A stretch of 64,000 bases of DNA from Branchiostoma belcheri (taxonomy: Eukaryota; Chordata; Leptocardii; Amphioxiformes; Branchiostomatidae), in NCBI RefSeq assembly GCF_001625305.1, contig NW_017803976.1, positions 1,963,613 to 2,027,612 on the forward strand. Direction: 5' to 3'. The notes beneath the pieces were generated by a model. The model was not told where the DNA came from, searched no databases, and saw only the letters and a list, made by a program, of their open reading frames with translations. The translations under genes and the position numbers were made by a program. Within the stretch, counting starts at the first letter, position 1. Every line of letters starts with the position of its first letter. Of this stretch, positions 46,445 through 58,397 are shown one piece after another.

Positions 46445-47630
46445 CATGAGCATAAGCGGTGGACGATACCAACTTCTGGGGCCGTGTTTGTAGGGTGTGT
46501 AGGGTGAGGAAATATCAATATAACAAGTTCTGGGACACGGGACATGTCCGTACGGTCATGTACTTATCGCCAAAGCCGGTCTTTCATGCTGCATCCGCTA
46601 CATAGAACAGTAACACGCTAACGCTAAAAAGAGATCAGTACAAGCGGCTAAAAAAGAACAAAATCCATTTCGCCATTTACTTTTCTCTCAGACTGGTAAA
46701 ACATTTGGTGATGGGTTGGCTCACTTTTTAATTAGTCTCACCCAGTGATTTATAAATGGCTGCTGCTCTGGAAAGATAATATAACCCTTCCCTTATGTTG
46801 TTTTGCTTATTTCCAGACATTTTCTGAGGCGAATTGCTGAGTACTATGACCTTCCAAATCCTGACTAAGTCGCAACCAAAGATCCAATTATGCTCAACAG
46901 AAAAGGTGCAAAAAAGCACTTGTTTGATCTAACGTTAACACTCTCTCGTCTAAATAAAAAGATCAACATTTGGGTCAGGCATTAAAAGGGAGTTATAAAG
47001 CCTTCCATAATATACATATCCATGTTACTTACTTTTTACTTTATAATGCACAGTATTTGTCTAACTCTGGGTGCCAAACTAGTATCGGGCCGTTAGCCGT
47101 TTTCCTTCGGCAGCCAAGAGGCCCTCGCCCGCCTATCTAAATTACCGNNNNNNNNNNNNNNNNNNNNATTTGTCTCAGCTTGAACGTTCATCTGTACTGG
47201 TAGAAGTCCAGAATTCCGACTTCATGTTGCCCTGTACTCTCCAACACAAAAACACACTTGTCCTTGACGTCTGTAGTAGTTGCGTGGGCTGTGTTCATGA
47301 CGTTAAAGTCCAAAAGAACAATATTGTTACCTTTGTATTATTGTACGTAAGTTTTGTTTGAAGAAACTTTGACGGTGGTTTGTTGAATGAACTTACGTGC
47401 GTCTGTGGCAAAGGCCATGTGTCCGCTATTCAGAACTACATGGGTTGTTTGGTTGGCAAATGTCACATTGTCTACTTCTTACGACAATATATTTGCCAGA
47501 TAAGGCATCACAATGGTCGTTTGTTAGAGCGTGTGCCATGGAACACTGATAGAATGCTTGGGCGTGACAGGCGTTGCCTACTAGCTCTTTATTTATTTAT
47601 GGCTATCTAAATGTTACATATACAATACAG
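46445..47630. other. Stretch with sequencing gap, no recognised gene
   Basis: Twenty N bases lie at 47148-47167. Short frames on both sides (47170-47361, 47380-47610) show no domain. Confidence 0.5.
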
Positions 47631-47668
47631 GGATTAAATGGGCTTATATTCGGCCCACGTATGCCTTA

Positions 47669-48081
47669 GGCCACAGCAAGAAAATTTTATGGATGACATC
47701 AGCGCGCGCATTAGTTTTCGCCTGATTTTGGAGAAAAAAAAACACAAGAAATTTTGTTGCCTTCTGACAGTGGTAACCATGCCGAAAATATGGCAAAGAT
47801 GTCTGCTGCCATGACGGAAGGTGAATGGCAGATAACTATGAAGAGAGGAGACAAGACAGGGCTCTGATTTAATGTTTCGCTTCTTACTTTGATGCAGTGA
47901 TATGTTGCTAGCTGTGTATGGGATGTTCCTACTTAATAAAAACCATTTGTACAATGATTGAGCCAAACTTTTAAAATGTAGGAACCTTGTTTTTTTCGAC
48001 CCGCCTTGTTTTTTTTCGCCCGCTCGCATTAGATTTGGAGTCTGCGGAGGATGTCATCCATAAAATTTATTTGCCGTGCCC
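47669..48081. mobile_element. Harbinger-like MITE, family 2, inserted in a 190-bp-type repeat unit
   Basis: Ends GGCCACAGCAAG.. and ..TTTGCCGTGCCC, interior inverted relative to 19999-20408. The flanks (CACGTATGCCT and GTAGCAAATTATTCCGTACC) are contiguous in the tandem units at 55000-55050, giving an empty-site comparison. Confidence 0.78.
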
Positions 48082-48344
48082 TAATGTCTCATGTAGCAAA
48101 TTATTCCGTACCTCTGAAGAGCGGTGAGAAACCTCAGTGGAATGTGCCGTGTGTGCCATCAGATGTTACCGACAGTAATTTTATCACAACGAGAATTCCA
48201 ATCCCAATCTTTAAGTATAGATTAAGTCACGCGTAAATGTTCACTAGATCTTTACGTATTCTTTAAGGTGGGCTTAAAGGCATCCAATGCATTTTTTACG
48301 GCTCGGGAACCAGATTTTTCTAATTCAATATTCTAGCCCTTGGG

Positions 48345-48570
48345 CGACACACAATCGTGCAAGGCACTAGGGGGCTAGTCCACTGGTAGTGCTGTGTGTT
48401 TGACCTTCCCACACTCTTTCTCATATGTGCTGAGTGCTAAGCAGAAAAATATTACCAAGTAAAGTGTACCATTTTTTAAAAGTCTTTGGTATGACCCGCC
48501 CGGGGTTTGAACTCACGACCTCTCGGTTACAAAATCGAGCACTCTACCAATTAAGCTATTGCACCGGTCT
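48345..48570 (-). mobile_element. SINE family B, tRNA-derived
   Basis: The minus-strand head reads TAGCTTAATTGGTAGAGTGC (A box) and GTGAGTTCAAACCCCGGG (B box) with a TTTTGTAA loop, so it looks like a tRNA. The body (GTGCTGAGTGCTAAGCAGA and CCTTGGGCGACACAC inverted) is shared with 52707 and 59885. Confidence 0.75.
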
Positions 48571-48960
48571 TTTGAAGGGAACAATGTTTTCAGGATAGCC
48601 ATTTCACTGCAAGGATACAGGTGTCAAATCTGGGATTACCGGTACAGTAATTATTCATTTCTGTCTTCACTACTGTCCCTTTTGTTTGACTGTATTTTAC
48701 GTCATGTTTCCGGGGCGTAACTTTAAACGTTATAATCCCGTATCAATGCCTTTTAAAACTCAAATCATTGGGGTCATTTCTTGCATGCTGGCAACGCCTA
48801 TACGGTACGCTTTTGAAAAACGTTAACGTTAGTTGCTAAAAGAGTCTCAGGGAAAATTTGGACATTTGACAAAAGCCGGTATACGTGTGGGTCAACTTCA
48901 GGGCTATTTATACTCTGTTTCGTGTCAGCTATCTATCTTGGCTCAATGATACAAGATTTG

Positions 48961-49115
48961 CGGGGTCGTATGGCGTAAGTGCTCGACTCTGAACCAAGAG
49001 GTCCCGGGTTCAAGTCCTGACATGCCCTGTGTTGATGGCGGTATAAAATAAGTTGATATAACCTGTGAATGTGCCGTCACCATGTCTAGTCATGAAGACG
49101 GGAATAAAAAAAAAT
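48961..49115 (+). mobile_element. SINE family A, internally deleted
   Basis: GGGTCGTATGGCGTAAGTGC, GGGTTCAAGTCCTGACATGC, then a jump straight to the 3' part (GGCGGTATAAAATAAGTTGA) and a poly-A. Confidence 0.75.
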
Positions 49116-49217
49116 GATACAAGGTTTTAACCAAATGTTTTATTTTACCATTTCGTCGTGTGTTAAATTTACGGCATGTAGAGCAACAGAAACGACATAA
49201 ACAACCTTACTCACTAA

Positions 49218-49675
49218 GGACACACCAAGTAAATTTTATGGATGACGTCCTTTGGAGACCCTAAATCTAATGCGAGAGGGCGAAAAAAAAAACAAGAAAG
49301 GCCCTGAAAAACAAGATGCCTAGATTAGAAATAAACTAAGAGACGACAAATGTTAGGACACCAATTGAATGAGGTGACACAGTGTAACAAGCAAGAAGTC
49401 TTTTATTCATCATCAAAAAAGCAATGAATCAGGTAGAACAGCAGTTATCGTCCTGTCCTGTTTCTTGCATCACATTTATGCAGGCCTGCAGAAACAAAGC
49501 ATGTGCTCTTTACCCATTTGGCGTTACGGGTTTCACGTCAACCTAACGACTTGTGGCACTGTCGTGACTCTTTGGTCATAGTTACAGGAAGCGGAATTTC
49601 TTGTTTTTTTTTCTAGGAACAGGCCAAAATCAATGCGCGCGCGGACGTCATCCATAAAATTTACTTGGTGTGGCC
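49218..49675. mobile_element. PIF/Harbinger-like MITE, family 1, copy 4
   Basis: 458 bp, TAA at both sides (49215-49217, 49676-49678). Longer than the others by an interior segment around 49463-49520 (GCATCACATTTATGCAGGCC). Confidence 0.87.
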
Positions 49676-49879
49676 TAACCTACTATAGAGAGGTTTTCAA
49701 AAGGGCGTCGTCTACAAAGAAACGACAGAATGCTTTTTAATCTGTAGTCACACCCTGAAATGTAAGTTATGTCCCTGTTTCCGGGGTTTTCCTTTGAAGC
49801 ACTCGCCAGTAAATCTCACGTGTGTAGGGTGAGGAAATATCTAGATAATAATCTGGGACACGGGACATGTCCGTACGGT

Positions 49880-50100
49880 CATGTATTTTTGATGAAAACA
49901 CGAGGGTGAAAAATGCTGTCACAAGACTCAGAATAAGCTGCCACAGATTACATATTGAAATCCAAAGACATACCCGCACCCCCCTTGAACACAGATTATG
50001 TAAATATTGTAACTTGAACAAAATAGAAGACGAACGCCATTTTGTATAACAAAATGTGAACTGTATAACAAAGAGAGAAATGAACTGTATATGTTTGTAC
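49880..50100 (+). pseudogene. LINE C-terminal motif fragment
   Basis: The frame from 49867 reads AVTRLRISCHRLHIEIQRHT then LCKYCNLNKIEDERHFV and stops; same motif as 28800-28960. Confidence 0.65.
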
Positions 50101-50154
50101 AACACCTATTCTCCTATTTCATGCACCTAAGTGGTGTACAAAAATTCATATTCC

Positions 50155-50155
50155 T

Positions 50156-50224
<69 letters not shown>

Positions 50225-50230
50225 ATATAN

Positions 50231-50281
<51 letters not shown>

Positions 50282-50282
50282 G
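50155..50282. repeat. (AT)n microsatellite
   Basis: About 125 bp of AT repeats with one N at 50230. Confidence 0.97.
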
Positions 50283-50547
50283 CGACTAGACAAACCACTC
50301 ATCGAAAAACAGATCTGTACCTTTATCACTACCACTATGATCTCTACAATAACTGAAAATCGAGGAGAAGTTGAATTTATAGAACGATAGTTAATTTTGT
50401 ATCTGTTAACCGTGTCCATTCATCTTGTTTTGTTGTGACCTGTACTTAGCCAAGTGTGGCAGAAATGTGCAATAAAGGTCTTCATTCATTCATTTACCGC
50501 CAAAACCGGTCTTCCATAGCCTGAGTGTCAGCCTTGTTAGCTTTCGT

Positions 50548-51088
50548 CCAAAAAGATCACGCCCTCTGGCCTGGCTCCAGGCCTGGGTATTCCACTGTAG
50601 TTAGCGACAATTAGCCTCCTTCGCAGTCTTGTTGGGCGTCGGCGTTATTTTTTCTCTGAGCGACGCAAGTGTATATTCGCGCGAATCCTTCTCTCCGTGA
50701 CAAAAACTCCCTCGGCAGCAAATCGTCCCTCGCGGCCGCATATTACTCGCGTCGCTCAGAGAAAAAATAACACCGACGCCCAACAAGACTGCGAAGGAGG
50801 CTAAGAGACAATACGGAGCCGGTGGTAACTCTGGAGGATGGCACCCAGGCTGCCAAAGCTCCACGACTCAAGAACTCAGTACATACGCACAGTGCCGATT
50901 CATACATTCCGCAAAAAGCCAGCATGTGCCGGCTTGTCGGATACGTCGCTAAGTACTGCCACAAATTCACAATACCAGCTTTGTATTCCTGTGGTTGAGT
51001 AGCATTTTTTTTTGGTAAGAATTTTTTTTATTCGCCCGCGCGCATTAGTTTGGGGGTCTTCAGAGGATGTCATCCATAAGATTTAGGC
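50548..51088. mobile_element. Harbinger-like MITE, family 3, with nested hAT-like element
   Basis: Reverse complement of most of 60541-60900, including GCTCCACGACTCAAGAACTC. The outer TIRs are degraded. Split by the element at 50612-50804. Confidence 0.75.
50612..50804. mobile_element. 193-bp hAT-like MITE nested in family 3 MITE
   Basis: About 55-bp inverted ends (TAGCCTCCTTCGCAGTCTTG), flanked by GCGACAAT (50604-50611) and GAGACAAT (50805-50812). The empty site is visible inverted near 60812 (ATTGTTGCTAAC). Confidence 0.83.
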
Positions 51089-51740
51089 TAAAAACAACAA
51101 AATCCATTCTCGCCATTTACTTTTCTCTCAGACTGGTAACATTTGGTGATGAATTGGCTCACTTCCTAAGTTTTATTCATTGTAATTCACTTTATGTTCA
51201 CGGTAGCAAAAGTTCACGGTCTGAGAAAAATGGACATGTTCACGGAACTATGTATGCACGGTGGCAACAGGTGCAGGAAAAAGAAAGTCCAGGAATTATT
51301 TGTTAACTGTAATGATAAGTTCACGGTACATAAGTGATCATGACAGTGAAAACAGTAAACATAACAGTACAGTGAAAAAATCAGGAATAAAAATAGTCTC
51401 CACCAGACTCCTTTGCAGGCTGAATAAATAGTAAAGATTGGCCTAAAAGGGCTTTCAGGACGTTGCTTGGTCACTATGCACCACTGCCGGAGCGTTATCA
51501 TTATATCATAACAAATATTTGATATCTGATGCAATGCATTTCAGCTGAATACATAGCCGGCTTGGTTAAACCTTGTTCTGCTTACCAAGGAAATAAATTA
51601 GACATAACTTGTTAATAGTTAAATCTGCGATTTTAGGTGACGTCATCTAGCACCTAGTAACAGATCCGGTGAGTGGAATGGTGCGATGAATTCTCCACCA
51701 ATCACAGCGCTCTGCACATCATGAGGACGTCCGTCAACTT

Positions 51741-52290
51741 TATCTGTATCTGTATCCATATAGCCAGTATAACCGCCGTTCGTCGTAACACACCAGCTTC
51801 TGTATCTGTATAGCCGGTATAACCGCCCTTCGGCGTAACACTCCAGCTTCTGTATCTGTATAGCCGGTATAACCGCCTTTCGTCGTAACACACCAGCTTC
51901 GCAGACACGCGGCGCGGCGGCAGCTGGCTACATTACACCGATCGACTTGTTACACCTAACCCTTGAACTTCTAGCTCTAGACATTGTTTAAAGCTATCTA
52001 ATGACAATGCCCCTACTGTACTTGGTGACAGCGAGTTCCACTCTGCGATAGTTCTAGGAAAGAATGAATTCTTGGACACCTCAATCCTTGGTTGATAACT
52101 CTGGTACTTGAAGGCATGACAATTTCTTGTTCTTTCTGGGCTGGTGTTAGGTACTTAATAGTTGGGACGTCCACCAGTTTATTAGTCATTTTGTACGTCA
52201 TGCATAGTCTGGACATTTTTCTTCTGTCTTCCAGTGGCACCCACTGTAGGTTTCTTTTCATTTCCTTGACACTAGCATCTTTTCGATAAC
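51741..52290 (-). mobile_element. CR1-like LINE 3' part, copy 4, with triplicated 3' terminus
   Basis: The frame 52321-52013 carries the same C-terminal motifs. The last ~55 bp (ATAGCCGGTATAACCGCC... CACACCAGCTTC) occurs three times in tandem at 51741-51900. Confidence 0.82.
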
Positions 52291-52324
52291 TGATAAAGTA
52301 AAATAAAGGAAAATCTTTCATCCC

Positions 52325-52395
52325 TCACATCAAGTCCGCACTGATTTGACCCGGGGATCGAACCCGCGTCCACGGGTCCACGGAATTTGACCCAC
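52325..52395 (-). repeat. tRNA-like B-box fragment
   Basis: The minus strand reads GCGGGTTCGATCCCCGGGTC, a T-arm-like segment without a complete cloverleaf. Confidence 0.3.
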
Positions 52396-52706
52396 GATGA
52401 TAACGAACTAAAATATTGATTTAAATCATTTGTACAGTGTGAACAGAGGTACTGCCGTTAGAAGAACGTTCTTTAAAGAAAATCAGCTGATGCAGGTGCA
52501 TGGCTTTTCATTTGATTGACAGGTGAGTCGGACGATAGAACAGAACCGGTTCAAACAGGTTGAGAGACGTGCCTACATGTCGTTTGTTACCACATGTCTT
52601 GTGGTCTAAATGTATCAACTATTGCGACTTGTGGGGACAACACTACAAAAATGCCAAACCATACCATGCCAAACTTCTACAAATAATTTGATTGTTCAAT
52701 TGATAC

Positions 52707-52990
52707 CGGTGCAATGGCCAAGTGGGTTAAGTGCTCGCCTTGCATTCGGTCGTGCGTTCGATCTCGGCCGACTCATACCATATCATACAAAAGACTGCTT
52801 TCTCTGCTTAGCACTCAACATTTGAGAACAGTATGGGAGTGAAACACACACCACTACCAGTGGACTAGCCCCCTGCTGTAGTGATTGCACAACTGTGTGG
52901 CCCAAGGGCTACGAAACGGAAATGGGCGCCGCCATACATGACCATGCTAATAGTTGCGAAAGGGCTTTAACTAAGGGTAAAAGAAAAAGA
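52707..52990 (+). mobile_element. SINE family B, plus-strand copy
   Basis: CCGGTGCAATGGCCAAGTGG head with GCGTTCGATCTCGGCC B box, then CTGCTTAGCACTCA and GGACTAGCCCCCTGCTGTAG. Confidence 0.75.
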
Positions 52991-54085
52991 AGAATTTCTT
53001 CTCGGGAAAAGGGAGGGGGGATAGCATTCCTAGGATATATGAAAAGGTAGCCCCCGAATCACAACCCATAGCATGCATGGGATACTCACAACCTATCCCT
53101 TTTAATTGGGGTATAACAAAATCAAAAAGGAGTGAAAACTAGACAAGAGAGACAGGAGGTTTTTTTAACTATTTTCTTTTTTTTTCAACTTTTCGACGTG
53201 ACAGAGACATAGACAAAGGAAGGGGAATAGAAAAAGGATGTGCCAAGCTACCCACGACAGGTTACTGTCCAAGTGCTCTCACCAACCCACTCCTGCCAAC
53301 TTGACACATCAAAATAAAATAGTGACATAAAAGACAGACATTTCACAACAAAAGACTGATACGACTAGAAGGGAACGGGGGGTTAAAACCGCAAGCGTAG
53401 TTTTCCCCCTACGACCTTCGCCCAACGTACTGAAGAGCACCATTGTGCTAGGAAGGCTGCCTCACCGAGGCGTACAAAGTCTAGCTCACAACCTGTCCCT
53501 TTCGCCCAGCAACAAGCGGCACACATCTGTTCAGGGCAATTTGTGGGCAATCCGTTTGAGGCCACCGCCTGAGGTCAGACGTGAGATTGTGAGCGGCCGA
53601 CGAGACAAAATTTATCGCCAACTACGTATACTGGTGAAGTCAGCGGTTTCCCCGTCTGTGGGAAAGACACACGAAATGAAATTTCAGCATTTTTTCTGGC
53701 CGACTCGGCACTGGTCAGTCCTTTTTTTCTGCTTCGATACTATGAAATGTTGTCAGTTACAGCCTGGTTATGTATGTCATATGATTGTTGTACTATCTCA
53801 AACTATGAGCATAATTAGGCTGAATGTGTGACAGGCTGAATAAAAGTTCTAAACGGGAACTATGCGGCTCCAGATGTCTTACTGAGGGACGACTGCGTGT
53901 GCAAGATGTCGGTAGCTTGAGGAATGAATCCCCTCTACTATATATGAGCATAATTAGGATTAGAAGTTGGCCTTTCATGTGTCCTGTACAATTTAGCTGT
54001 CTTGATAGTTCTAGCTAGTGAACAATTTCTCTAAGAACCTTGTCTAGGAAAGTCTAGGACGAAGGTGGCGCTATCTAAAAAAATA
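52991..54085. other. Stretch without a recognised gene
   Basis: Opposed open frames at 53383-53831 are GC-richer than their surroundings but show no recognisable domain. AGCATAATTAGG recurs at 53809 and 53947. Confidence 0.4.
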
Positions 54086-54530
54086 TTATTCCAACATGTA
54101 ATCACAAGACGTGGTGACAACACACTCAGTTTTTTTTTTCAACTTACTTTATGCTGCCACCAACACAGAGGATAATACAATTCGTGAGGAAAGTCGTGTA
54201 AAGTGCCTTTGCCAAGGGCACAAGATCGGTGGCACGGCAGGCTTCGAACCCGGGACCTCTTGGTTCCGAGACGAACACTTTTTTTTATTTTCTTATATTC
54301 CAACATGCCATCATCAGACGTGGTGACGGCACACTGAAGTTTTTTCAACTTATATTAATGCCTCCACCAACACAGGGGACAATGCAATACCCATTTTCAC
54401 CTGAGCGTAGTGAGGAAAGTCGTGTAAAGTGCCTTTCCCAAGGGCACAGAATTGGTGGCAGGGAAGGGTTCGAACCCGGGACCTCTTGGTTCCGAGTCGA
54501 GCACTCTGCCGCTACATCACACGTCCCCAA
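54086..54530 (-). mobile_element. Two SINE family A copies in tandem, minus strand
   Basis: Heads end at about 54280 and 54530, each with TCGAACCCGGGACCTCTTGG (inverted B box). The upstream copy's tail abuts the second copy's head. Confidence 0.85.
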
Positions 54531-54869
54531 GCTGTCTTTAACGAAGAAACTAATTGAAAACTGACCTACCTTTAGCCTAGTATTCCGTCTCCAAATGTTG
54601 CAACGCTTCGTCCTTCGGAACCCTCGTTAAAAGGTAACTGTAGGATATTGACTCCGTGTGGCGGACACGTACTCAGACATTCTGTAACAGGGGTCGGCGT
54701 AGGATATTGACCCACCAGGTCAGAAAATGGCGTCAGAAGATAACTCTTTGCTGTAGGGGTATCAAAGTACGGTGTTAAGGGTAATGATGAAGGATAAACT
54801 GTCTTTTGTAAACGTGTTGTTAAACTTCAATAGGATTTATCATTCTGACGGTCTTGGCGAGAATGGCGC

Positions 54870-55450
54870 ACGAAGCTCTAACCTGAAAACCTAGCTAATG
54901 TGTACATTTTCTGAACACCCAGACACACAAACACACACAAACAATCATCAAATACCCGTGTACATGATACATAAATCTGGGGATTAAATGGTGTAATACG
55001 GGGCGCACGTATGCCTAATTTTCCATGTAGGAAATATTCCGTACCTTCAAACTGCACACGAAGCTCTAACCTGAAACCGTGCTCATGTGTACATTTTCTG
55101 AACACCCAGACACACAAACACACACAAACATTTCTCAAATACCCTTGTACATGATACATATCAGGGATTAAATCCGGGGATTAAATGAGATAGTACGGGG
55201 CGCACGTATGCCTAATTTCCCATTTAGGAAATATTTCTTTGAATTGCACACGAAGCTCGAACCTGAAAACCGTACAAATGTGTACAATTTTACAACTCAC
55301 CAAGTGTTAAATACCTAGAGAGACAATTAACTCTGAACTGAACCAAGAGATCACGAATAGCGGCATATTAGACGTTAAACAAGGACAACAACAACATTTT
55401 CGGAACACCAAGACACAAACACACACAAACATTCCTCATATACCCTTCTA
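54870..55450 (+). repeat. ~190-bp tandem repeat, three copies
   Basis: ACGAAGCTC starts units at 54870, 55058 and 55250; each holds CACACAAACACACACAAACA and ACGGGGCGCACGTATGCCTA. The third has a ~110-bp insertion (about 55290-55395). Confidence 0.9.
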
Positions 55451-56637
55451 CATCGTTCTCAACATTGTCCGTACAGGTGAAACATGTCTATACTCTTCTT
55501 AAGTCCCGAGATCGTTAACCTAACCGACCTCCTTATAAGTACAAGTCGATCCTGCAATAAGCATTTCTGCCTTGTTTCTTGGAAGCTCCAAGGCTCAGTC
55601 CATGTGGCACAGCGGTCATATATTTCTTAACGTGGGCGACACAAGACATCAAACACTGTTTGAAACAGGTGGGCGGGGGAATTTAGTGTCGGCTGGAACT
55701 GTGTAGGAGTTATCCGGTTCTCCCAAATCAGTGACAACCAGAAGTTATTTTTGGCCGCTTGAGTTGAACCACATGTGGTTTGGTCTTCTCTCCATGTCGG
55801 TCACTCGGTCAATAACCGTGGTTTACCGCAAGTCAAACTCCAAAGTATGCCCAAACTGTGCCAAAACACGAGGCAGTCTACCATGTACTGTCTAGCACGT
55901 ATGATAACGAATGCGAAGCACTGTGATAGGGCTCAGGAAAAAAAATGTTGTGTTTCCTGTTTCAGTCCTGAAAAAAAATTAGGGTCGGTTACTCGGTAGG
56001 TAGATTAGTTTTTCTTTCTTTGTTCATTAGACATTGGCGATCTCTTGTAATCCAACTTAATGTACAATACAGTTCAACAAAGTAAAAATTGCATGAGGAC
56101 ACTTGGTAAACTTATTGTACAGCGTTTCGTCACTCTGGTGTCAGATCATGGAGCTAGAAAAGGTCGATCGGCTAGAAAAATGTGCCTCTTGCAGGCGTCT
56201 ACACAAAAAAGGCTAGGATCGGCAGTTTTTTCTAGGGTCGGTCGGATAATAGGAAACACATTTTTTTCCTCGGCCTAGCTTACATTGACATACGCGCCAA
56301 ATTATTATCAGCTACCATTTGGCGTCATCCCAAGTTAAAACGACGAAATTGCCAGGTCGTGGCCAAGTCGTATCTTGTTCTTTCATCTCACCATGCATGG
56401 AATCGTATTTTCTATAATTGTCGAACGCAAATGTCACAAGCTACATTCACTGGTAGTAAATCCTTGTCAAGTTTAAAAACTTCAAGCATTTTGATTTTGA
56501 TAGGCGTTGTTTCATAGGATATGCGGATATGCTGTTCTCTAAGTTCTCTGTCTTCCCAGATATTTTAAAACTTGAGACATTTCAAAACTTGTCTCATTCC
56601 GTAACCTGTGAGAAACTTCATATTTCATACTCACTGG
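55451..56637. other. Stretch without a recognised gene
   Basis: Short frames only. GTCGG/CTAGG words near 55980 and 56210-56280 are suggestive of a decayed repeat. Confidence 0.4.
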
Positions 56638-57013
56638 ATTTAAATTTTGTTCCACTACCCTAGCTGCTTCAAGGTCGTTGGTTGCACAAAACATTCGCCC
56701 CATATTTCTGATGACATCAGCATTGGCCTAGTTCAAGAGTCTGTTCTAACTCAAACATCAAACCCATCGGGACCAGACTCGGAGTCACTGAACGGTAAAG
56801 GAGGTTGTCACCGCTTATCTAAACCAGTGGTGCATGCTACAGACTCCAATTTGTCATTGTGTTCAGCGTTCAGTGACTCCGAGTATGGTACCGGTGGGTT
56901 TGATGTTTGAGTTAGAACAGACTCTTGAACTAGGCCAATGCTGATGTCATCAGAAATGAGGTGGATGTTCTGTGCAACCTTGAAACAGCTAGGGCGGTAG
57001 AAGCCAAGTTTAA
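56638..57013. mobile_element. Foldback element with ~155-bp arms
   Basis: The left arm (about 56638-56800, e.g. ATCAAACCCATCGGGACCAG) pairs with the right arm (about 56862-57013) over nearly its full length, leaving a ~60-bp loop. No coding capacity. Confidence 0.87.
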
Positions 57014-57240
57014 ATCGAGAAAGTCTTATATCTGATCACATTTTGGTGTCTGTTGTATCGTATTGTAGTTTATCGTACACTGCGATTCGCAAAGCAAAGC
57101 AACCCACATCCATGGCCTCTATTGCTGTAAGGGAATGCATTGGCATTAGGTTTAGGGAATAGCGACAAATTTGGTTTATCAAGTTGCCCATAGTGATCAA
57201 GTGTTTGCGTTTATGTGAAAAATGTTCGTTAACAGTTGAG

Positions 57241-57492
57241 TTCGTGTGGCTTAACTGCAGAGTGCTCGACTCAGAACAAACAGGTCCCGGGTTCGAGTCC
57301 TGACATGCCACCGATCTTGTGCCCTTGGAAAGACACTTAACACGACTTTCCTCACTTAACTCAAGTAAAAATGAGTATTGGATTGTCCTGTATTCGTCCT
57401 CTGCGTTGGTGACGGCACAAAATACATTGAAAAACGTGTGTGTGTCGTCACCATGTCTAGTCATGAAATGTTGGAATAAAAAAAAAAAAGAA
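57241..57492 (+). mobile_element. SINE family A, plus strand
   Basis: GTTCGTGTGGCTTAACTGCA, GGGTTCGAGTCCTGACATGC, and a body ending TGTTGGAATAAAAAAAAAAA. Confidence 0.85.
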
Positions 57493-57887
57493 TTGTAACC
57501 GTTTCTCTCTTGAGAATGACGCAACCTTAAAGAAAGGACTTTTAGAAAGAATACTCAAGACGGGTTTAACGTATGACCGGTCACACGTACGAACTTGTGT
57601 ACACTTTAAGACAATTACGTTCTTAAGGCCCGTCCTTGTAGCCCTTAAGTGGTGTACACAGTGGTTTTGCCGGATGCGCAAAAAAACAAAAAAAGTGACG
57701 ACCACAGCCTTCTGTCCTGTCATTAAGGTTCACGTGATGATCAGGAGACTTGGTCCCCTCCAACCACTTAACGTCGTTAATTTGGCAGATAAATCTTCTT
57801 AAGTGTCGTTAAGCGATAAACGTCGAAGGTAAGATAAATGAAGCTGTCATTGCAGAAAGCATCGTCAGCTCATATAATGCTGAGGTC

Positions 57888-58262
57888 ACATTTCCAAACC
57901 GGGGCCCGGTCGGGCAGTCTTATGGAACGAAAAATATGGTATAAAAAGACAACGAAGCACAAAAAAGTTAAAAAGAAATAACAATGGAACTATTTGCGTA
58001 TATCCGTAAATAATTTCAGGTTGGTAAACGACTGAATAACAAAGTTCTTTTTATCACAACCATTTATTTTTCAAGCCGACGTTTCGATGACCGCCTGTCA
58101 TCTTCATCAGGGCAATACTGACTGGTTTACTGTGAACTGACGACTAAAAAGAGCTTTGCTATTCATCTATTTGCGTATATTTTTGATAAAAATTTGTTGA
58201 TTTTTTTGTTAACCGAAGCAGCCCGGCCGGGCCCCGGTTTGGAAATGTGACCTCAGCATATA
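57888..58262. mobile_element. TIR element with GCTGAGGTCACATTTCCAAA ends
   Basis: About 40-bp inverted ends through CCGGGGCCCGGTCGGGC. Its interior holds a Penelope-like terminal fragment. Confidence 0.83.
58015..58160 (-). mobile_element. Penelope-like element terminal fragment
   Basis: The minus strand reads CCTGATGAAGATGACAGGCG then ATCGAAACGTCGGCTTG, the 3' hallmark of Penelope-like elements, with a TAAATGGTTGTGATAAAAAG continuation. Confidence 0.6.
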
Positions 58263-58397
58263 GCTGATGGCTTGGCAGAATTTGAAATGAGACAACAGTA
58301 ATGAAAAAATAAAACTAGTTACGAACTTTGATATAAAGTGTTTAGTCTCTACTACATGTAACCTCCTTTGGTTTTGTCTAAAATTGTAGAGATTGGT

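Noticed and set aside
48480..48570. tRNA gene (Thr-like, TGT anticodon) on the minus strand
   Set aside because: The head has good A and B boxes but is part of a SINE body repeated at 52707 and 59885, and acceptor-stem pairing is not evident.
50114..50419. 101-residue Tyr/Ile repeat frame
   Set aside because: Translation of an (AT) microsatellite containing an N.
53383..53831. Opposed 60- and 128-residue frames
   Set aside because: Slightly GC-rich but no recognisable domain, splice context or repeat in the other reading direction; left as unexplained.
57036..57524. 162-residue minus-strand frame
   Set aside because: Mostly antisense of a SINE family A copy; similar frames occur at every SINE copy (33181, 41879, 54229).
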